From NCBI GenBank assembly GCA_024687845.1, contig JAILEL010000098.1, positions 1 to 19,868 on the forward strand: a stretch of DNA of 19,868 nt, written 5' to 3'. Shown here in pieces: positions 6,385 to 15,500 of the stretch. The notes beneath the pieces were generated by a model, which did no database searches, was not told the DNA's origin, and saw nothing but the letters and a program-made list of their open reading frames with translations. Both the position numbers and the translations under genes were made by a program. This DNA is from Eubacterium sp. GTDB lineage: Bacteria; Bacillota_A; Clostridia; Lachnospirales; Lachnospiraceae. Numbering within the stretch: position 1 is the first letter of the stretch; every line of letters begins with the position of its first letter.

Positions 6385-8118
6385 ATGAAATATATATTAA
6401 AATATTTAAAAAAATACAAGATAAGGGCTATACTTGCCCCACTTTTTAAAATGTTAGAAGCATCTTTTGAACTCCTGGTTCCATTGGTGATGCTTCGTCT
6501 TATTGATATAGGTATCGCTAATAATGACAAGGATTATGTCATCAGGATGGGGATGGTATTAATTCTGCTTACTGTTGTGGGATATCTTGCGTCTATTACT
6601 GCTCAGTATTTCTCTGCAAGAGCGGCCATGGGAGTTGGAAAACAATTGAGGAGTGAACTTTTCAGACATATATCCTCATTTTCTTTTAATGAGATTGATA
6701 CTTATGGTTCTGCAACTCTGATAACCCGTATGACAAGTGATGTCAATCAGGTTATTTCCGGTGTTAATATGTTTCTTAGATTATTTCTAAGATCTCCATT
6801 TATAGTCATAGGTGCTGTTGTTATGGCATTTACTGTAGATGTTCATACATCTATAGTTTTTGCTGTTGTACTCCCGTTTCTTGTGGCTGTAGTTTTCTTT
6901 ATTACATTTTCAAGCATTCCAAAGTATAAAAAAGTTCAGAAAGCTCTAGACAGGGTGACTCTTCTTACAAGGGAGAGTCTTATTGGTGTAAGAGTTATCA
7001 GAGCTTTTAACAGACAGGAGCTTGAGGAAAAAGAATTCTTTGAAGCGGCTGACAATCTTAAGGTTGCTCAGATCAGAGTTGGCCGGCTTTCTTCATTTAT
7101 GAATCCTGTGACTTATGGAATAGTTAATCTTGGTATAGCAGGACTCATATATGTCGGTGCTGTAAGAGTTGATGCAGGTCTTCTGACAAGAGGTCAGGTT
7201 GTTGCACTGGTTAACTATATGTCACAGATCCTTGTTGAGCTGGTTAAGCTTGCAAATCTGGTTATTATTCTTACCAAAGCACTTGCCAGTATCAATCGTA
7301 TATCGGATATTATGGACACCCAGTCATCAATAAAATATAAAGATGCAGTTGAAACTGCTGACTATACTGATAAACATACTCTTTGTTTTGACCATGTTTC
7401 GATGAGCTACGCAGGCTCGAAGGAGAATTCTATAGAAGATATATCCTTTGAAGTATCGTCTGGTCAGACTATAGGTATAATAGGTGGAACAGGTTCGGGT
7501 AAATCAACTCTTGTGAATCTGATACCAAGATTTTATGACGTGTCGTCTGGATGTATTAAACTTGATGGGACAGATATTAAGGATATTTCAAAGGATAGTC
7601 TAAGAGGCAGAGTATCGATAGTGCCTCAGAAAAATGTGCTTTTTAGAGGAACTATATCTGAAAATCTAAAGGTTGCCAATCCGAATGCTAGTGATGATGA
7701 TATTACAAAGGCTATCAGAGATTCTCAGTCTGAAGAATTTGTTTCGAAAAAGGAAGGTGGATTAGGCTTTGAGATAGATCAGGGAGGTAAGAATCTGTCA
7801 GGCGGTCAGAGACAGAGACTCTGTATTGCAAGAGCTCTTGTGAAGAAGGCTCAGATTCTTATACTTGATGACAGTTCATCAGCGCTTGATTATATAACAG
7901 AAGCGAAGCTCCATAGAGCGCTTCGGGAAGGTTCAGAATCGAGGATTACAATTATAGTTTCCCAGAGAGCTTCATCAATCATGCATGCAGACAAGATAGT
8001 AGTTATGGATGATGGAAAAGCTGTTGCCATTGGCACACATGATGAGCTATATAAAACAAATGAGATCTACCGTGAGATATGTCTCACCCAGTTTAAAGAA
8101 AAGGAGGGTGTGGCATGA
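6385..8118 (+). CDS. Heterodimeric ABC exporter, half 1 (degenerate ATP site)
   Basis: A half-transporter of 577 residues: six-helix type 1 exporter membrane domain (about 12-300), then an ATPase domain. The ATPase has Walker A GGTGSGKST (367-375), Q-loop Gln415 and a perfect signature LSGGQ (471-475). Walker B ILILDD (491-496) has Asp496 where the catalytic Glu should be, and the switch His is Gln527 (VSQR). This is the pattern of the degenerate-site subunit of heterodimeric exporters such as TM287/288, LmrCD and BmrCD. ATG 6385 is preceded by AGGA overlapping the stop of the chorismate mutase gene. It overlaps half 2 by 4 bp. Substrate unknown; a multidrug or lipid exporter is likely by family. 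Confidence 0.92.
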   Translation: MKYILKYLKKYKIRAILAPLFKMLEASFELLVPLVMLRLIDIGIANNDKDYVIRMGMVLILLTVVGYLASITAQYFSARAAMGVGKQLRSELFRHISSFSFNEIDTYGSATLITRMTSDVNQVISGVNMFLRLFLRSPFIVIGAVVMAFTVDVHTSIVFAVVLPFLVAVVFFITFSSIPKYKKVQKALDRVTLLTRESLIGVRVIRAFNRQELEEKEFFEAADNLKVAQIRVGRLSSFMNPVTYGIVNLGIAGLIYVGAVRVDAGLLTRGQVVALVNYMSQILVELVKLANLVIILTKALASINRISDIMDTQSSIKYKDAVETADYTDKHTLCFDHVSMSYAGSKENSIEDISFEVSSGQTIGIIGGTGSGKSTLVNLIPRFYDVSSGCIKLDGTDIKDISKDSLRGRVSIVPQKNVLFRGTISENLKVANPNASDDDITKAIRDSQSEEFVSKKEGGLGFEIDQGGKNLSGGQRQRLCIARALVKKAQILILDDSSSALDYITEAKLHRALREGSESRITIIVSQRASSIMHADKIVVMDDGKAVAIGTHDELYKTNEIYREICLTQFKEKEGVA

Positions 8119-9848
8119 GTACATTTAAAAGAGTTTTGAAGCTCATAAAACCATATTTTGCATATGTATGTCTGTCCTTCACAGCATCTTTTGGAACGGT
8201 TTTGTTCCAGCTGGTGGCTCCAATTCTTGCAGGAAATGCAATAGATTATATTATTGCTGCTGGCAGAGTAGACATTTCAGGAGTGAAAGATACACTGATA
8301 AAGCTGGTATTTGCGATTGCAGTAGCAATGATAACTCAATGGTTTATGAGTGTTCTCAATAATAAGATAATATATAAGATAGTTGAGGATTTAAGAATCA
8401 AGATATACAAGCATGTTGAAAAACTGCCAATTAGTTTTATTGATTCTCATGAGTATGGAGACATCGTTTCAAGAGTTTTATCAGATGTGGACCAGCTTGC
8501 TGACGGACTCCTTATGGGATTTACTCAGCTTTTTACTGGTGTTATTACAATAGTTGGAACGCTTATATTCATGTTCAGAGTTAATGTGATGGTTGCTCTT
8601 GTGGTGGTTGTACTTACCCCTGTTTCACTTCTCGTAGCTGGATTCATTACGAAGAAGACCTTTAATATGTTTAAGAAGCAGTCTCAGGAAAGAGCCAGGA
8701 TGAGCTCACTTATAAATGAGATGGTAGGAAATGAAAAAACAGTACAGGCTTTTTCATACGAGAAAAGAGCAGCTGAGAGGTTTGATGAAATAAATGAAGA
8801 TCTTGTAGATGCAGAATTCAAGGCAACATTTTTCTCATCCTTAACTAATCCTTCAACAAGACTAGTTAATAATATAGTTTATGCGGGAGTAGGACTGGTT
8901 GGTGCGCTTGGGGTTATAAGAGGACTTCTGTCTGTTGGTAATCTTACTGTATTCCTTAGTTATGCAACACAGTTTGCAAAACCTTTTAATGAAATATCAG
9001 GAGTTATGACTGAACTGTCTTCAGCAATGGCAAGTGCTTCGAGAGTTTTTGAGCTTCTTGACACTGAGACACTTTCCTCAGATGCTGATAAGGCTGAACT
9101 GGTTGATGTGGATGGAAAGGTTGAACTAGATGCGGTTTCATTTTCCTATGTGCCCGATAAAAAGCTTATAGAGAACCTGAGTCTTTATGTTGAACCCGGC
9201 AAAAGAGTTGCAATAGTAGGTCCTACAGGAAGTGGTAAGAGTACTATTATCAATCTGCTTATGAGATTCTATGATGTAGATAAGGGAACTATCACAGTAG
9301 ATGGTAAGGATATAAAAGAGATTACCAGAGGAAGCCTGAGGACAAACTATGGAATGGTTCTTCAGGAAACCTGGTTGAAAACTGGCACGATAAGAGAAAA
9401 TATAGCCTATGGTTGTCCAGATGCTACAGATGAGCAGATTCAGGAGGCGGCGAGACTTACGCATGCAGATAGATTTATACGCAGGCTGCCAGATGGTTAT
9501 GATACATATATATCAGAAGAGGGTGGTAATCTTTCAGCTGGTCAGAAACAGCTGCTCTGTATTACAAGAGTTATGCTTAATCTTCCTCCGATGCTTATAC
9601 TTGATGAAGCTACATCATCTATAGATACCAGAACAGAACAGAGAATTCAGAGATCCTTTAATAAAATGATGCAGGGCAGGACTACGTTTGTAGTTGCCCA
9701 CAGACTATCAACCATTAAAGAATCAGATGTTATTTTAGTTATGAAGGATGGAGCGGTTATAGAACAGGGAAGCCACGAAGAGCTATTAGAAGCAGGCGGC
9801 TTCTACCATGAGTTATATAATAGTCAGCTGTTATTATTCTCAAACTGA
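8115..9848 (+). CDS. Heterodimeric ABC exporter, half 2 (catalytic ATP site)
   Basis: Partner half-transporter, also 577 residues. Membrane domain is about 12-305. The ATPase has Walker A GPTGSGKST (369-377), Gln417, signature LSAGQ (473-477), Walker B MLILDE (493-498) with the catalytic Glu498, and switch His529 (VVAHRLSTI). Paired with half 1, the competent site uses this Walker A/B and His with the LSGGQ of half 1. The degenerate site uses half 1's Walker A/B with LSAGQ here. The ATGA start/stop overlap at 8115-8118 and AGGAGG inside the end of half 1 point to coupled, equal translation. The operon seems to end here, since a new promoter lies at its 3' end. Confidence 0.93.
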   Translation: MSTFKRVLKLIKPYFAYVCLSFTASFGTVLFQLVAPILAGNAIDYIIAAGRVDISGVKDTLIKLVFAIAVAMITQWFMSVLNNKIIYKIVEDLRIKIYKHVEKLPISFIDSHEYGDIVSRVLSDVDQLADGLLMGFTQLFTGVITIVGTLIFMFRVNVMVALVVVVLTPVSLLVAGFITKKTFNMFKKQSQERARMSSLINEMVGNEKTVQAFSYEKRAAERFDEINEDLVDAEFKATFFSSLTNPSTRLVNNIVYAGVGLVGALGVIRGLLSVGNLTVFLSYATQFAKPFNEISGVMTELSSAMASASRVFELLDTETLSSDADKAELVDVDGKVELDAVSFSYVPDKKLIENLSLYVEPGKRVAIVGPTGSGKSTIINLLMRFYDVDKGTITVDGKDIKEITRGSLRTNYGMVLQETWLKTGTIRENIAYGCPDATDEQIQEAARLTHADRFIRRLPDGYDTYISEEGGNLSAGQKQLLCITRVMLNLPPMLILDEATSSIDTRTEQRIQRSFNKMMQGRTTFVVAHRLSTIKESDVILVMKDGAVIEQGSHEELLEAGGFYHELYNSQLLLFSN

Positions 9849-9865
9849 AAATAGTGTGATATAAT
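9837..9865 (+). promoter_or_regulatory. Promoter of the aminotransferase-aminopeptidase-sensor operon
   Basis: TTCTCA (9837-9842), 17 bp, then TATAAT (9860-9865) with extended TG at 9857-9858. The -35 lies inside the last codons of the ABC gene. The 5' leader would be about 38 nt and holds AT-only palindromes (ATTTTTAAAAAT at 9874-9885). No clear terminator separates it from the ABC operon. Confidence 0.65.
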
Positions 9866-9909
9866 GGGTAACGATTTTTAAAAATTTTAAATGAAAGAGA
9901 AGTGATATT

Positions 9910-11112
9910 ATGAATTTAAAAGATTTCAATATGACAAAGCAGGAGCTTATAGATACGACCAATAAATATCTTAATGAGACCTTTCCGCGCTATGATTTCA
10001 TAGCTGAAGCGTCAACAGACATGGTTATTACTGATGAAGAGGGCGGAGATTACCTGGATTTTCTTGGGGGTATCGCAGTTAACTCTGTAGGTGGCTGTAA
10101 TAAAGCAGTTATTGAAGCAATTCAGAAACAGTCTGAACAGCTTATCCATGCTTCAAATTATTTTTATACTGTTCCTCAGACTATGCTTGCCAAGCTTATC
10201 TGCGAAACTATTGGAATGGAAAAGATTCAGTTTCAGAATTCTGGTGCTGAGGCAAATGAAGCTATGATAAAAATGGCAAGAAAATATGGAAATGATAAGT
10301 ATGGAAATGGCCGTTACAAGATTGTTACAGCGCTTAATTCATTTCACGGAAGAACTCTTGCTACACTATCAGCTACTGGACAGCCTGGCAGTGCAATCCA
10401 TAAGGGATTTGAGCCACTTGTAGATGGCTTCAAATATGCTGAGTTTAATAATCTTAAATCCTTTGAAGAAGCTGCAACGGATGATGTAATCGCTATAATG
10501 ATCGAACCTGTTCAGGGTGAGGGCGGTGTATATCCGGCTACTCCTGAATTCATAGAAGGACTCCGCGAGCTTTGTGATAAGAAGGGAATGCTTCTTCTTT
10601 TTGACGAGGTTCAGACAGGATGGGGACGTACTGGTGAGATAATGGCATATATGAATTATAATGTTAAACCGGATGCGGTTACTATGGCTAAGGCAATGGG
10701 CGGTGGAATGCCGATTGCTGCTATGTGTGCTACAACTGAAGCAATGAGTGCTCTCAGTGCAGGTTCACATGGAACAACCTTTGGTGGAAATCCTGTATGC
10801 TGTGCTGCTTCATACGCAGCTGTTTCTGAAATAGTAGATAAAAAGCTTTCAGAGAATGCTAAAGCTGTTGGAGAATATTTCAGGGCTGAACTTGCAAAAC
10901 TTCCACATGTTAAGGATGTCAGGGGTCTGGGACTTATCGTTGGAGTTGAATTTGATTCTGATATAGCTATGCATATTAAACATACTGCATTTGATAACAG
11001 ATTACTTATGTCAGTTATTAAGCCTGATACAATCCGAATGGTACCACCACTTATTTGTACGAAAGAGGACTGTGATAAGGCTGTCTCAATTATAAAGAAA
11101 GGACTTGAATAA
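9910..11112 (+). CDS. argD: Class III PLP aminotransferase, probable acetylornithine aminotransferase
   Basis: A cytoplasmic fold-type I aminotransferase of 400 residues, close to ArgD in length. Seen motifs are SGAEANE (111-117, phosphate binding), NSFHGRT (143-149), EPVQGEGGV (199-207), DEVQTGWGRTG (232-242), the PLP lysine Lys261 in MAKAMGGGMP, and TTFGGNP (289-295). ArgD would transfer the amino group between N-acetylornithine and 2-oxoglutarate in arginine synthesis. No other arg gene is nearby, and the usual GHCHP near residue 60 reads GGCNK. A related omega-amino-acid (ornithine, GABA or lysine) aminotransferase cannot be excluded. GAGAAGTG at 9897-9904 is the ribosome site. The aminopeptidase gene starts 1 bp after the stop. 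Confidence 0.75.
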   Translation: MNLKDFNMTKQELIDTTNKYLNETFPRYDFIAEASTDMVITDEEGGDYLDFLGGIAVNSVGGCNKAVIEAIQKQSEQLIHASNYFYTVPQTMLAKLICETIGMEKIQFQNSGAEANEAMIKMARKYGNDKYGNGRYKIVTALNSFHGRTLATLSATGQPGSAIHKGFEPLVDGFKYAEFNNLKSFEEAATDDVIAIMIEPVQGEGGVYPATPEFIEGLRELCDKKGMLLLFDEVQTGWGRTGEIMAYMNYNVKPDAVTMAKAMGGGMPIAAMCATTEAMSALSAGSHGTTFGGNPVCCAASYAAVSEIVDKKLSENAKAVGEYFRAELAKLPHVKDVRGLGLIVGVEFDSDIAMHIKHTAFDNRLLMSVIKPDTIRMVPPLICTKEDCDKAVSIIKKGLE

Positions 11113-11113
11113 A

Positions 11114-12553
11114 ATGGAACGTAAAAATGCGTGGAAGAAATATTCTTCCAAAGATGAAAAAGCATTAAATGTTTTATGTGAAGGTTATAAGGATTATCTC
11201 TTTAAAGGAAAAACAGAAAGAGAAGGAACAGCTTATATAGTTGAAAAAGCTAAGGAAAAAGGCTATATCAGTCTTGAAGAAGCAATCAAGAAGAATAAGA
11301 AGCTTAAGGCTGGTGACAAGGTATATGCAGTTTGCATGGGTAAAACTGTAGCACTTTTTAACATCGGTAAAAAATCTCTTGAGGAAGGAATGAACATTCT
11401 CGGAGCACATATAGATTCACCAAGACTTGATGTTAAGCAGAATCCTTTATATGAAAGTGATGATCTTGCTTATCTTGATACACATTACTATGGTGGAATC
11501 AAGAAGTATCAGTGGGTAACACTTCCACTTGCGATTCATGGTGTTGTTGTAAAAACTGATGGAACAGTAGTGAATATTGTAATCGGAGAGGATGATTCAG
11601 ATCCTGTATTCTGCGTAACCGATATTCTTATTCATCTGGCTCAGCAGCAGATGGGCAAAAAAGCCAGTGTAGCTGTTGAAGGTGAGGCTCTTGATCTCCT
11701 TGTGGCATCACGCCCTCTCAAAGTAGGAAAGGATACCAAGTCATCAGATGAAGATAAAGATAAAAAGGACAAGAAAGCTAAAAAGAGTGAAAAGGATCTT
11801 GTTAAGCAGCAGGTTCTTGCTATACTAGAAAAGAAATATGGAATCAAGGAAGAGGACTTTATGTCAGCTGAGCTTGAGATTGTTCCAGCTGGAAAGCCAA
11901 GAGATATGGGACTTGATTCTTCTATGATCATTGCATATGGACAGGATGATAAGGTTTGTGCTTATACTTCACTGGTTGCAATGCTGAACGTTGATAAGCC
12001 TGAAAAAACTTCCTGTACACTTCTTGTAGATAAAGAAGAAATCGGTTCAGTTGGAGCAACAGGTATGGAGTCCAAATTCTTCGAGAATACTGTTGCTGAG
12101 ATACTTGAGCTTGCTGGTTATAATAGTGGAATTCAATTAAGAAGATGTCTTAAGAATTCTTCTATGCTTTCATCAGATGTAAGTGCAGGCTTCGATCCAC
12201 TTTACAGCAGTTGTTTTGAAAAGAAAAATGCTGCATTTCTCGGAAGAGGAATGGTATTTAATAAGTTTACTGGCTCAAGAGGAAAGTCTGGATCAAATGA
12301 TGCAAATGCAGAGTACATTGGTCGAATCAGAGGCATCCTTGAGAAGAACAAGGTATATTATCAGACAGCTGAGCTGGGTAAGGTTGATGAAGGCGGCGGA
12401 GGAACAATAGCATACATCCTTTCATTATATGGAATGGAAGTTATTGATTCAGGTATCGCTGTTTTGAATATGCATGCTCCTTGGGAAGTTACTTCCAAGG
12501 CAGATATTTACGAAACAGAAAAAGGATATGAGGCTTTTCTGAGAGAGGCATAA
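11114..12553 (+). CDS. apeA: M18-family metallo-aminopeptidase 1
   Basis: A zinc aminopeptidase of 479 residues that removes N-terminal residues from peptides in the cytoplasm. The start MERKNAW matches the usual MERKN start of ApeA-type proteins, and AAAGGA at 11098-11103 fits ATG 11114; a TTG nine bases upstream is less likely. Key segments are GAHIDSPRLD with His99, THYYGGIKKYQW (123-134), AYGQDDKVCAYTS (274-286), DKEEIGS with Glu308/309, SSDVSAGFDP (353-362), GSRGKSGSNDANAEY (387-401), GKVDEGGGGTIAY (422-434) and MHAPWE with His454. A Lys/Asp-rich linker is inserted at 207-228, where relatives have a short loop. It forms a 1-bp-spaced operon with argD and the large sensor gene. A peptide-recycling role is inferred. 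Confidence 0.9.
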   Translation: MERKNAWKKYSSKDEKALNVLCEGYKDYLFKGKTEREGTAYIVEKAKEKGYISLEEAIKKNKKLKAGDKVYAVCMGKTVALFNIGKKSLEEGMNILGAHIDSPRLDVKQNPLYESDDLAYLDTHYYGGIKKYQWVTLPLAIHGVVVKTDGTVVNIVIGEDDSDPVFCVTDILIHLAQQQMGKKASVAVEGEALDLLVASRPLKVGKDTKSSDEDKDKKDKKAKKSEKDLVKQQVLAILEKKYGIKEEDFMSAELEIVPAGKPRDMGLDSSMIIAYGQDDKVCAYTSLVAMLNVDKPEKTSCTLLVDKEEIGSVGATGMESKFFENTVAEILELAGYNSGIQLRRCLKNSSMLSSDVSAGFDPLYSSCFEKKNAAFLGRGMVFNKFTGSRGKSGSNDANAEYIGRIRGILEKNKVYYQTAELGKVDEGGGGTIAYILSLYGMEVIDSGIAVLNMHAPWEVTSKADIYETEKGYEAFLREA

Positions 12554-12554
12554 A

Positions 12555-15500
12555 ATGAAAAAGTCATCAGCAGTACTTTATATATCTATACTGGTCATAA
12601 TGGCATGTTTAACGACATGCCTTTTTGGCATGTATGGAAATGAAATGAGTACAGTTGAAGCTAGTGACATTTTTAATGATTATAAACAGATCATATATAA
12701 TCAGGACAGTGGTCTGGGAAGTCTCGAGATTAATTGTGTTTATCAGTCTCAGTCCGGATATATCTGGATAGGAACAGATGGTGGACTCTACAGGTTTAAT
12801 GGTGCTGAATTCAGACTTTTCTCACTTTGGGATACGGATAAGCAGGATGTTTATTATATTAACTCCATTTTCCAGGATTCCAAGGGGAGACTTTGGGTAT
12901 GTACAAATAATTACGGACTTTTCTACATAGAAGGCGGTACGTCTAAGCATTTTGATTCTGAATATTACAGTGGCGTTAAAAGTGTAAATGATGTTTGTGA
13001 AAGCAGTGATGGAACCATCTTTGTGGCTAGTGCTTATGGAGTTTATACAGTTCTTGAACCAGAGATGACTCTTTTCAGAATAGAGAATCTTGCTAAGCAT
13101 AATATTGACAGTATTACATCAGTTAATGATGAAATATGGGGTATCTATAGCGGAAATACTATATTCAGGATAGATTCTGCAGGTGCTGTAGAGGAGAGAC
13201 CTTCTTCGGATTATACCGTAGAAGAGATTTCTTCTATTTCCAGTGATGAAAATGGAAGGATTTTTATAGGAACCATTGGAAATGAAGTTATTACCATGAG
13301 TGGATTTAACAGTGCCAAAACACTTCTTTCCGGGAAAAATGGTATTAATACTATAAGTGTTCTTGGTTCAAGGATTTATGCATGTACAGATAATGGTGTG
13401 GGATATTTCAGATCAGATGATTCCTTTGTATCCCTTAATCATCTTAAGTTGGACAGCTATATTTCTGATATGCTTGTAGATTATGAAGGGAATTTCTGGT
13501 TTGCTTCAAAACGTGCAGGACTTCTGTGCCTTTCAAAGAGCAAGTTCTCTAATATGAATAACAGATACGGAATTCCTGAAAATATTACGAATGCAATCTG
13601 CAAAGTAGATAATAAGACATATATTGGAACTGATGAAGGCCTTTTCATTTTTGATAAGGATATGAAGATTGTTTCTAATGATCTTACGCAATATCTGGAT
13701 GGTACATCTATAAGAGATATAGTCTGTGATGATAATGGAAATATATGGTTCGCAACTTACAGGAGATATGGTGTAGTTAAATACGCTCCAAATGGTAAAT
13801 ATACTTCAATAAGTAAGTCAGGCGGACTCATCAGTAATCTTGTTAAATGCCTGTATGTTCTCCAGAATGGTGATGTTGCTGCCGGTACCGAAGATGGAAT
13901 CAGTATTATTTCCTCCAACTGTGAGATATTAAATAATTATGGCTATAACAGTGGACTTGAATATTCCAATATAGATACTTTGTATCAGGATGAAGACGGA
14001 GTTATCTATGCGGGGTCTGATGGTGGAGGCCTTTACAAAATATCTGGTAGCATTATTCAGAATTTTAATCAGACTGATGGACTTAATTCAAATGTGATAA
14101 CTTCTATAACCAGAGGTAACAGTGGTCTCTGGATAGGAACAAATAATGGACTTACTTTTTATGATGGAACCTTCAGATCAGTAAGTAATATTGACTTTTC
14201 AAATAATATCTACAGCTGTATAGCTAATGGAAATATGATATATATTATCGGTTCAAAGGGACTCATTTTCGCTGATGAAGAGGAACTGCTTGGAACAAAG
14301 GAACTGTCAGAAAGATATTATTCATCAGGTGACGGAGTAGACAGCCTGATTTCTTCGGGCGCAAGAAACCTGCTTGACGATGATGGGGTTATTTATATAT
14401 GCACCAATACCGGAGTGATCACATTTGATACAAAAAATATAAATATAAATGATATTCCACCGAGAATAACTGTTTCTGAAGTAGATGTAGACGGTGAGAT
14501 ATATTATTACAATCAGATAGGTGGAGAGATTACTATACCTGCTGATACACAGAGGGTTGAAATCTCATTTGCGGTACTGAGCTTTTCGAATAGAGAAAAT
14601 ATTCAGGTCAAATATCAGCTTGAAGGCTTTGATAACGAGCCGGAATATCTGTCGGGCAGTGATGTTCTTCAGGCGGTTTATACAAACCTGGATGGTGGTA
14701 AATATACTCTGGTTGTTTCTGCCAGCAATGGGGATGGAATAGAGAGTAAGGAACAGCTTTCCTTTAATATAGTTAAAGAAATGGGCGTTTTTGAAAGAAA
14801 GAGTATAAGGTACTCCTTCTTTGCATTACTGCTCCTTATTGTGATGCTTATTACTATGACGGCCTTCAGACTCCAGAAAAAGTTCGTGGGTAAAAACAGA
14901 GAGCTTGAGGACCTGACAAAGGTACATGAAGATATTATTAAGAGCAGTTCTGCCAAGACGGACTACCTGGCTAATATGAGTAATGCCATCAAGCTTCCAA
15001 TAAATGCAATGATTAGCTCTGCGAATAATATTCTGAAGGATGGTACAGCAGATCAGAATACAGAAAAGGGACTTAGAGAGATAATAAATTCTGGTCAGGA
15101 TGTTCTTGGAAAGGTAGATGAAACAATCCTTCTTGCCAGACTTGAATCAGGAGCTGAACAGGTTGTTTCTGAACCATATTCGATAACCACTCTGGTTTGT
15201 GATATCTCAGACAATATGCTGAACAATCTGAGTGAACAGCCAATCAAATTCCTTGTGGACCTGGGTGAAAATATCCCTGATATTCTTATAGGCGACTTCG
15301 ATAAGATTAAAACGGTACTGTCTATTATTCTCGAAAATGCAATAAAATATACCAAAGAGGGTTCTATTATTCTCTCAGTTGACTGCTATGATATCACTGG
15401 AGAGGATAGTGGTAAAGATTCAAAGGATAATGGCTCAGATAGTGAAAATGCTGTTAATCTGGTTTTCAGTATTTCAGATACAGGAATCGGTATAAGCGAA

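Noticed and set aside
9874..9890. AT-only palindromes before argD as a terminator
   Set aside because: There are no G-C pairs in the stem and it lies downstream of the argD promoter, so it would not separate the operons.
10656..11165. Open frame on the minus strand over the aminotransferase
   Set aside because: Shadow of a clear aminotransferase gene, with Ser/Ile-rich nonsense translation.
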